Positions 57,884 to 64,000 of a stretch of 64,000 nt of DNA are shown here, piece by piece; within the stretch, counting starts at the first letter, position 1; each line of letters starts with the position of its first letter. Below the pieces are notes generated by a model that searched no databases, was not told the DNA's origin, and worked only from the letters and a program-made list of their open reading frames with translations. Source of the DNA: Roseateles_B sp041905785 (GTDB lineage Bacteria; Pseudomonadota; Gammaproteobacteria; Burkholderiales; Burkholderiaceae_C); contig JAYRKJ010000014.1 of assembly GCA_041905785.1 (NCBI GenBank), positions 103,384-167,383 of the forward strand. Reading direction: 5' to 3'. The position numbers and the translations under genes were made by a program.

Positions 57884-59008
57884 ATGATTGTGTTGAAAGC
57901 CAGCCAGGACAAGGTGCTGAGTGCCCTGCAGGCCGTGTCCGGCATCGTCGAGCGCCGCCACACCCTGCCCATCCTGGCCAATGTGCTGATCCGCAAGCAG
58001 GGATCGCAGGTGGAGCTGACCACCAGCGACCTCGAGATCCAGGTCCGCACCACCGTCGAGTTCGACGGCGACGAAGGCAATTTCTCCACCACCGTGGGTG
58101 CGCGCAAGCTGATCGACATCCTGCGCTCCATGCCCTCGGATCAGACGGTGAGCCTCTCCAGCAACGCCAGCAAGATGACGCTGCAGGGCGGCAAGAGCCG
58201 CTTCACGCTGCAGACCCTGCCGGCCGACGACTTCCCGCTGGTGCAGGAAGCCGCCGACTTCGGCCCCGCCTTCAGCGTGCCGCAGAAGACGCTCAAGCAC
58301 CTGATCAACCAGGTGCACTTCGCGATGGCGGTGCACGACATCCGCTACTACCTCAACGGCATCCTCTTCGTGGCCGAGGGCAAGAGCCTGACGCTCGTGG
58401 CCACCGACGGCCACCGCCTGGCCCTGGCCCAGGCCGAGCTGGAGACGGACATCCCCAAGCAGGAAGTCATCCTGCCGCGCAAGACCGTGCTGGAGCTGAT
58501 GCGCCTCTTGAAGGACGGCGGCAAGGACGGCTCCGATGACCAGCCCATCGAGATGCGCTTCGCCGGCAACCAGGCCAAGTTCAGCTTCTCGGGCATGGAG
58601 TTCGTGACCAAGCTGGTCGAGGGCAAGTTCCCCGACTACAACCGCGTCATCCCCAAGAACCACAAGTTCCGCGTGACCCTGGGCCGCGCCCCGCTGCTGG
58701 CCTCGCTGCAGCGCGCCGCCATCCTGACCAGCGAGAAGTTCAAGGCCGTGCGCCTGTCCTTCGAGCCGGGCCTGCTGTCCATTGCCTCCAGCAATGCCGA
58801 GCAGGAAGAGGCCAAGGAAGAGATCGAGATCGACTACGGCGGCGATCTCATCGAGACCGGCTTCAACGTGACCTACCTGATGGACGCGCTGCAGAACATG
58901 GGCCAGGACATGGTCTCCATCGACCTGAACGACAGCGCCTCCAGCGCCCTGATCACCATCCCCGAGCAGAGCGGCTTCAAGTATGTCGTGATGCCCATGA
59001 GGATCTGA
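57884..59008 (+). CDS. dnaN: DNA polymerase III beta sliding clamp
   Basis: 374 aa from ATG 57884 (GAGAGAGG at good distance). Three-domain clamp: MIVLKASQDKVLSALQAVSGIVERRHTLPILANVLI at the start, KSLTLVATDGHRLALAQ in domain II, and the C-terminal YVVMPMRI end typical of DnaN. It tethers polymerase III to DNA. Frames starting further upstream were rejected. Confidence 0.98.
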   Translation: MIVLKASQDKVLSALQAVSGIVERRHTLPILANVLIRKQGSQVELTTSDLEIQVRTTVEFDGDEGNFSTTVGARKLIDILRSMPSDQTVSLSSNASKMTLQGGKSRFTLQTLPADDFPLVQEAADFGPAFSVPQKTLKHLINQVHFAMAVHDIRYYLNGILFVAEGKSLTLVATDGHRLALAQAELETDIPKQEVILPRKTVLELMRLLKDGGKDGSDDQPIEMRFAGNQAKFSFSGMEFVTKLVEGKFPDYNRVIPKNHKFRVTLGRAPLLASLQRAAILTSEKFKAVRLSFEPGLLSIASSNAEQEEAKEEIEIDYGGDLIETGFNVTYLMDALQNMGQDMVSIDLNDSASSALITIPEQSGFKYVVMPMRI

Positions 59009-59118
59009 TCGCAGCCTGACACCAGCGACAGCGGGCGAGGATCTCGGCATCCAGCCCGCTTCCGTACTTCTGAAGCGGGCTGGCAAGACCTGACCCCGCG
59101 AGTGAGAGAGAGTTCCCG

Positions 59119-61668
59119 ATGAGTGATGTCCCGAGCAACGAACACAATCCCGAAGGCCTGACCGACAAGCAGCAGGCCGCCGTCTCGGCGGAAGCTGCCT
59201 CGGGTGCGGTCTACGGGGCCGATTCGATCCAGATCCTCGAGGGCCTGGAAGCCGTGCGCAAGCGCCCCGGCATGTACATCGGCGACACCTCTGACGGCAC
59301 CGGCCTGCACCATCTCGTCTTCGAGGTGGTGGACAACTCCATCGACGAATCGCTGGCCGGGCACTGCGACGACATCATCGTCACCATCCACACCGACAAC
59401 TCCATCTCGGTGATCGACAACGGCCGCGGCATCCCCACCGGCGTGAAGATGGACGACAAGCACGAGCCCAAGCGCTCGGCCGCCGAGATCGCCCTGACCG
59501 AGCTGCATGCCGGCGGCAAGTTCAACCAGAACTCCTACAAAGTCTCGGGCGGCTTGCACGGCGTGGGCGTGAGCTGCGTGAACGGCCTGTCCAAGTGGCT
59601 GCGCCTGACCGTGCGCCGCGATGGCAAGGTCCACCAGATCGAGTTCAAGCAGGGCATCCCGCAGGACCGCCTGATCGAGGTGGTGGACGGCGTCGAGACC
59701 AGCCCCATGCGCGTGATCGGCGACACCGACAAGCGCGGCACCGAAGTCCACTTCCTGCCGGACACGGAAATCTTCCAGCAGAACAACGACTTCCACTACG
59801 ACATCCTGGCCAAGCGCCTGCGCGAGCTCTCCTTCCTGAACAACGGCGTCAAGATCCGCCTGATCGACGAGCGCAACAACAAGGAAGACAACTTCGCCTA
59901 TGCCGGCGGCGTGCGCGGCTTCGTGGAGTTCATCAACAAGGGCAAGAGCACCCTGCATCCGAACATCTTCCACGCCCAGGGCGACAAGACCTCGGACCAG
60001 GGCACCAACATCGGCGTTGAAGTCTCCATGCAGTGGAACGACGGCTTCAACGAGAACGTGCTCTGCTTCACCAACAACATCCCGCAGCGTGACGGCGGCA
60101 CCCACCTGACCGGCCTGCGCGCCGCCATGACCCGCGTGCTGAACAAGTACATCACCGACAACGACCTGGCCAAGAAGGCCAAGGTCGAGGTGGCCGGTGA
60201 CGACATGCGGGAAGGCCTGGCCTGCGTGGTCTCCGTCAAGGTGCCCGAACCCAAGTTCAGCAGCCAGACCAAGGACAAGCTGGTCTCCAGCGAAGTGCGC
60301 GGCCCGGTCGAGGAAATCGTCGCCAACAAGCTGACGGACTGGCTGCTGGAGAACCCGGTCGACGCCAAGATCATCTGCGGCAAGATCCTCGACGCCGCCC
60401 GCGCCCGCGAGGCCGCGCGCAAGGCCCGCGAGATGACTCGCCGCAAGGGCGTGCTGGACGGCCTGGGCCTGCCCGGCAAGCTGGCCGACTGCCAGGAAAA
60501 GGATCCCGCCCTGTGCGAGATCTACATCGTGGAGGGTGACTCCGCAGGCGGCTCCGCCAAGCAGGGCCGCGACCGGAAGTTCCAGGCCATCCTGCCCCTG
60601 CGCGGCAAGATCCTGAACGTGGAGAAGGCCCGCTACGAGAAGCTGCTGACCTCCAACGAAATCATCACCCTGATCACCGCCCTGGGCACCGGCATCGGCC
60701 GCGGCGCCGGCAGCGACGACTTCAACCCGGACAAGCTCCGCTACCACCGCATCATCATCATGACTGATGCGGACGTCGACGGCGCCCACATCCGCACCCT
60801 GCTGCTGACCTTCTTCTACCGCCAGATGCCCGAGCTGGTGGAGCGCGGCCACATCTACATCGCGCAGCCGCCGCTGTACAAGGTGAAGGTGGGCAAGCAG
60901 GAGCAGTACCTGAAGGACGGCCACGAGCTGGACGCCTTCCTGCTGCGCGTGGCCCTCAACGATGCCGAGCTGCACACCGGCCGTGGCGACGTGCTCAAGG
61001 GCGAGGCCTTCGAGGCCCTGGCCCGCCAGTACGTGCTGGCCGAGAACGTCATCGACCGCCTCTCCAACTGGATGGACTTCGAGGCCCTGCGTGCCCTGGC
61101 CGGCGGCTTGAGCCTGAACCTCGACAGCAAGGAAGCCGCGGACCAGTCCGCCGCTGACATGCAGGCCGCCCTGCACGAGGCCGAGGTCAGCGCCGAGTAC
61201 GACGCCCGCACCGACAAGCTCTTCCTGCGCATCAGCCGCAAGCACCACGGCAACACCCGCTCCAGCGTCATCACCGCGGACTTCGTCCACGGCGCCGATT
61301 ACGAAGTGCTCGCCACCGCCGGCAAGACCTTCAAGGGCCTGATGACCGCCGACGGCCTGGTCCGCAAGGGCGAGGGCGAGAAGGCCAAGGAAAGCAAGGT
61401 CGCCGACTTCCGCTCGGCCATGGGCTTCCTGATGACCCAAGCCGAGAACTCGGTGGGCCGCCAGCGCTACAAGGGGCTGGGGGAGATGAATCCCGAGCAG
61501 CTGTGGGAGACCACCATGGATCCGACCGTGCGCCGCCTGCTGCGTGTGCAGATCGAGGATGCGATCGAAGCCGATCGCGTGTTCACCATGCTCATGGGCG
61601 ATGAGGTGGAGCCGCGGAGGGACTTCATTGAGACCAATGCGTTGCGTGCGGCGAATATCGACGTTTGA
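59119..61668 (+). CDS. gyrB: DNA gyrase subunit B
   Basis: 849 aa. GHKL ATPase domain (VRKRPGMYIGDTSDGTGLHHLVFEVVDNSIDE, then GGRGIPTGVK), transducer domain, TOPRIM with EIYIVEGDSAGGSAKQGRDR, and C-terminal MNPEQLWETTMDP. Introduces negative supercoils with GyrA. The TOPRIM-to-end region carries the roughly 170-residue insertion seen in Gram-negative GyrB proteins. Followed by a clear terminator. Confidence 0.98.
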   Translation: MSDVPSNEHNPEGLTDKQQAAVSAEAASGAVYGADSIQILEGLEAVRKRPGMYIGDTSDGTGLHHLVFEVVDNSIDESLAGHCDDIIVTIHTDNSISVIDNGRGIPTGVKMDDKHEPKRSAAEIALTELHAGGKFNQNSYKVSGGLHGVGVSCVNGLSKWLRLTVRRDGKVHQIEFKQGIPQDRLIEVVDGVETSPMRVIGDTDKRGTEVHFLPDTEIFQQNNDFHYDILAKRLRELSFLNNGVKIRLIDERNNKEDNFAYAGGVRGFVEFINKGKSTLHPNIFHAQGDKTSDQGTNIGVEVSMQWNDGFNENVLCFTNNIPQRDGGTHLTGLRAAMTRVLNKYITDNDLAKKAKVEVAGDDMREGLACVVSVKVPEPKFSSQTKDKLVSSEVRGPVEEIVANKLTDWLLENPVDAKIICGKILDAARAREAARKAREMTRRKGVLDGLGLPGKLADCQEKDPALCEIYIVEGDSAGGSAKQGRDRKFQAILPLRGKILNVEKARYEKLLTSNEIITLITALGTGIGRGAGSDDFNPDKLRYHRIIIMTDADVDGAHIRTLLLTFFYRQMPELVERGHIYIAQPPLYKVKVGKQEQYLKDGHELDAFLLRVALNDAELHTGRGDVLKGEAFEALARQYVLAENVIDRLSNWMDFEALRALAGGLSLNLDSKEAADQSAADMQAALHEAEVSAEYDARTDKLFLRISRKHHGNTRSSVITADFVHGADYEVLATAGKTFKGLMTADGLVRKGEGEKAKESKVADFRSAMGFLMTQAENSVGRQRYKGLGEMNPEQLWETTMDPTVRRLLRVQIEDAIEADRVFTMLMGDEVEPRRDFIETNALRAANIDV

Positions 61669-61710
61669 CGCTGCTGGACGCCTTGCTTTGGTGAGGCGCT
61701 GAAAAGACGA

Positions 61711-61734
61711 ACGCCCGGCTGGTCCGGGCGTTTT
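61711..61734 (+). terminator. Rho-independent terminator of gyrB
   Basis: ACGCCCGG, loop CTGGT, CCGGGCGT, followed by TTT; 43 nt after the gyrB stop. Confidence 0.8.
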
Positions 61735-62050
61735 GCGTTGCTGTGGGAATTCAATGCAGGGACGGCGGCGGCAGGCAGTGAGCGCTTTTGTGGGGCGCTT
61801 GGATTGCTGCTTTGCAGCGATCTCTGCCATTGGGCGGCACCCCTCTGGCGACCGATCATGGTCCGGCACCGGTCGTCCAGATGCCCGCTGGCTCAGGCTC
61901 CGACCGACTGGTCTGACAGTGAGAGCGGCCGTCCGATGCTGCTGGCTGCGCTCGTGTCGTCCGAGTGACCGCTCCGCGGTTCCGGGACCGCCGCAGATCG
62001 ACCCGGAGCGGACATCGCTTTGAGCAGGCTCGTCGCCCCAGAGCGTACGT
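61735..62050. other. Intergenic region, no gene recognised
   Basis: 316 bp between the gyrB terminator and the next minus-strand gene. Frames exist in several directions but none shows a ribosome site, a recognisable product or homology; probably decayed DNA at the edge of the accessory region. Confidence 0.55.
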
Positions 62051-62620
62051 TTACATGCCGTCTGAGCGGGTTGATTGCCAAGCTGCAAAGCGAGTGCAAA
62101 GCTCATCCGGAGCGATAGAAAACGTGAAGACGTCCATTCCGCCGTCGTACGGGCAGAAGATGTTTCTCGTGGACGGCGACACAAACGAAATACCCACCTC
62201 CTGCCAGTCTGCTAGCAAACGGACGGCTTCTTCGAAGAAGTCGGGCTTCCACTTAGAAACGAGCGCTCGGACATAGAACCGATCTTCGTCGTCTGTCTGA
62301 GTAGCAGTCGGCATGACCGCGACGGCCTCTCCGAATTGCCGTCCTGCCAGCTGATGTCGCGCTTTTCCACGCAGTTTGGCTTCGGATTCATGCGCACGAA
62401 AAACGTACAACGGTTCATCGGCGTTGAACAGCGTCGACGCAACGGCGAGGTGCCGCTGTTGAATCTCGCGGTATTCCTCTTCCGACTCGGCATATCGCTT
62501 CGCACCGGGAAGCGAATGAAATCGAACCCATCGCTCGGGCAGGGCGCGTCGCAGGATGTGTCCGCGAGGCGAAATTCCACCGAACTGGGACTGCCACCAA
62601 GCAAGAGGATGAGGATGCAT
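62051..62620 (-). CDS. Uncharacterised protein, possibly DUF3885-like
   Basis: 189 aa from ATG 62620. The pattern RWVRFHSLPGAKRYAESEEEYREIQQRHLAV (about 30-60) resembles proteins annotated DUF3885, recalled from memory and not checked. The rest includes FCPYDGGMDVFTFS and a His/Trp-rich N-terminus. Composition and codon use look somewhat less GC-rich than gyrB, in keeping with acquired DNA. No function assigned; immunity-type roles are possible but unsupported. Confidence 0.5.
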   Translation of the reverse strand: MHPHPLAWWQSQFGGISPRGHILRRALPERWVRFHSLPGAKRYAESEEEYREIQQRHLAVASTLFNADEPLYVFRAHESEAKLRGKARHQLAGRQFGEAVAVMPTATQTDDEDRFYVRALVSKWKPDFFEEAVRLLADWQEVGISFVSPSTRNIFCPYDGGMDVFTFSIAPDELCTRFAAWQSTRSDGM

Positions 62621-62720
62621 GCCAAGCACTCTACCTGAGCGAACTCAGCACTTGGATTGGCCGGAAGCGGTCGTCCCTCGAGGCCCGCTCCTGGCCGGCT
62701 TCTGCCGGCGGTTTTGGCAG

Positions 62721-62957
62721 TCAGCAAGTAGCCCGCCGGGCTAAACGTCGCCAAGTCAGCCATCCTACGGCCAGCCCGGCGCAAGGTGCCACGATGCATG
62801 CCAGCGCAAAGGCTGCCATATCCGGGAGGTCGCACTGCACACGCTCGGGCGGGCAACGAAACGCGAACGACATGACGATAAAGGCGACTAGCCCGATGAT
62901 CGGCGCTGAAACAAGGGTGACCAAACAAGCGATGAGGGACCGCCGAAATGAACTCAT
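62721..62957 (-). CDS. Small hypothetical membrane protein
   Basis: 78 aa, two hydrophobic segments (about 7-30 and 47-67) separated by a short loop with two cysteines (RCPPERVQCDLPD), and an Arg-rich C-terminus. Not recognised. Start ATG 62957. It lies between the DUF3885-like gene and the integrase gene in the low-density accessory stretch. Confidence 0.5.
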   Translation of the reverse strand: MSSFRRSLIACLVTLVSAPIIGLVAFIVMSFAFRCPPERVQCDLPDMAAFALACIVAPCAGLAVGWLTWRRLARRATC

Positions 62958-63146
62958 CGTTCATGCTCCATTCATAGAGGTGAGACGCCGCAGAGCAGAC
63001 GTTCGCGAGCCGCAGCTTCTGACCGAGAGTGTGAAATCCATATTGCGTCCCCATGCAGCCGCTCCCGGCAACGCTGCCGGTCACATGCTGCCACGGCCGA
63101 CGTTCAAGAGCATGCTGGCTGGCCCGCAACTCGATGGGAGACCATC

Positions 63147-63770
63147 ATGGGATCAGCTGCCAATTCTCAACCGCACGAGCCTTGGAACAAGGGCAAGATC
63201 GTTGGCCAAAAGGCCCCGTTCAAGGTCAAGGATATCTGGGCACTACGAGTCCGTCTCCAGATGGAAGGCCGGGTCCGAGAACTCGCGCTTTTTAACCTTG
63301 GCATCGACAGCAAGCTGCGTGGCTGTGACCTCGTATCGCTCAAGGTGCGAGATGTTTGCCATGGCGATACAGTAGCGAGCCGCGCCGTCGTGATGCAACA
63401 CAAGACCCAGCGCCCAGTGCAGTTCGAGATCACAACGGCGACCCGGGACGCGTTGCAGCGGTGGATCACGCAAGCAGGACTGAGGTCCGAGGATTTCTTG
63501 TTCCCTAGTCGCATGCACGGCTCGCCCCACCTCGGAACCCGCCAGTACGCAAGGATTCTTGAGGGCTGGGTCACAGAACTGGGTCTCGACCCGGCCGACT
63601 ACGGAACCCACTCGATACGGAGGACCAAGGCCACCCTGATCTACAGGCGCACCAAGAACCTGCGGGCGGTACAACTGCTACTGGGGCATTCCAAAATGGA
63701 GTCCACAGTGAGGTACCTGGGGATCGAGGTCGATGACGCCCTTGAGATTTCAGAGCAGACCGAAATCTGA
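63147..63770 (+). CDS. Short tyrosine recombinase/integrase
   Basis: 207 aa. Catalytic pattern: Arg in SKLRGCDLVSLKVRDV, Lys in the MQHKTQRPV strand, HxxR in THSIRRTKA, His in LGHSK, and Tyr nucleophile in VRYLGIE. No separate N-terminal SAM-like core-binding domain precedes it, so it is a minimal catalytic-domain integrase as found in some Comamonadaceae-type mobile regions. ATG 63147 has GGGAG upstream. It lies 1.2 kb from an IS3 element and about 1.5 kb after gyrB. Confidence 0.87.
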   Translation: MGSAANSQPHEPWNKGKIVGQKAPFKVKDIWALRVRLQMEGRVRELALFNLGIDSKLRGCDLVSLKVRDVCHGDTVASRAVVMQHKTQRPVQFEITTATRDALQRWITQAGLRSEDFLFPSRMHGSPHLGTRQYARILEGWVTELGLDPADYGTHSIRRTKATLIYRRTKNLRAVQLLLGHSKMESTVRYLGIEVDDALEISEQTEI

Positions 63771-63873
63771 TTGTCGAGACGGCCGACGTCGCTGGCCAAC
63801 GGCTCGCGGCGTCCGCTCGCCGCTGCAGCGTTTGCCTCGAAAGCTGACCTTAATGTCGCGGCGACGCCCGATA

Positions 63874-64000
63874 TGAATCACCCCGGCTTTCGAGGAGGCT
63901 CCAACTCTGGAGAATGGAGCCATGAAGAAGTCCCCGAAGTTTTCCCCTGAAGTCCGCGAGCGTGCCGTGCGCATGGTGCTGGAGCACCGCGGGGAGCATC
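63874..64000 (+). mobile_element. Left end of an IS3-family insertion sequence, cut by the window edge
   Basis: The terminal sequence starts TGAATCACCCCGGCTTTCG at 63874 and is followed by the transposase start. It resembles the left inverted repeat of IS3-family elements. Only the first 127 bases are in the window. Confidence 0.65.
63922..64000 (+). CDS. IS3-family transposase OrfA, partial (5' end only)
   Basis: 26 aa visible (MKKSPKFSPEVRERAVRMVL then EHRGEH), a typical beginning of the helix-turn-helix OrfA of IS3-family transposases. Upstream is AATGGAGCC. It runs off the window edge. Confidence 0.82.
   Translation, partial: MKKSPKFSPEVRERAVRMVLEHRGEH

Noticed and set aside
58873..62184. 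An 1103-codon minus-strand frame opposite gyrB
   Set aside because: Its residues follow gyrB codons read backwards (repeats of VG/AL/HQ); no signature or ribosome site.
62620..63146. Integron gene-cassette array with attC sites
   Set aside because: I looked for RYYYAAC/GTTRRRY core pairs around the small genes and saw no convincing pair; the integrase lacks the IntI features that I could check.

Overview
The window is high-GC DNA from a betaproteobacterium, most likely Burkholderiales of the Roseateles/Leptothrix/Rubrivivax type. This is inferred from the replication-origin gene order, from protein composition and from the gene neighbourhoods; no database search was run. It carries the origin region: rpmH-rnpA-yidD-yidC on the minus strand diverges from dnaA-dnaN-gyrB on the plus strand, with a consensus DnaA box in the roughly 480-base gap between rpmH and dnaA. 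About 60 protein genes are supported. I recognised no rRNA, tRNA or CRISPR array.

Layout. 0.2-4 kb: minus-strand housekeeping genes (secreted metallophosphatase-like protein, RDD membrane protein, DTW-domain tRNA-modifying enzyme, Lrp/AsnC regulator). 4-9 kb: an EamA exporter, an uncharacterised anchored protein and a divergent SNF2 helicase. 9-16 kb: thioredoxin-like protein, M17 aminopeptidase, GMC oxidoreductase, nitronate monooxygenase-like protein, MarC, BtuF-like protein and a membrane protein. 16-25 kb: Gly-rich RRM protein, a DUF5916-type outer-membrane protein, an SDR, the lipopolysaccharide genes kdsD-kdsC-lptC (without the usual following lptA-lptB) and glutamate dehydrogenase. 25-35.7 kb: Kef-type antiporter, SGNH acyltransferase, histidine phosphatase/EthD/acyl-CoA dehydrogenase run, diguanylate cyclase, apt and a cytochrome P450.

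35.8-39.4 kb is a chromate-resistance operon: chrB, an Fe/Mn superoxide dismutase fused to a rhodanese domain, chrA, and a free-standing ChrB C-terminal domain. It is preceded by a long AT-rich inverted repeat that abuts the chrB start. Next to it lies a 96-bp copy of the 3' end of mnmE joined to a truncated glutamine-amidotransferase gene. The intact mnmE lies 11.7 kb away in the same orientation, so the block between them (kdp potassium-uptake locus with corA and a TorF-like porin) is bracketed by direct repeats whose outer edge is exactly the mnmE stop codon. The mnmE 3' end is a known integration site for genomic islands.

The kdp locus reads 30-aa peptide-kdpF-kdpA-kdpB-kdpC-torF-corA-kdpD-kdpE on the minus strand. 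It combines high-affinity K+ uptake, its sensor/regulator, a Mg2+/Co2+ channel and an outer-membrane porin. KdpD carries an in-frame low-complexity insertion that looks like a palindromic repeat element.

The last 2.3 kb after gyrB is accessory: an unrecognised DUF3885-like protein, a small membrane protein, a short tyrosine recombinase and the left end of an IS3-family element cut by the window edge.
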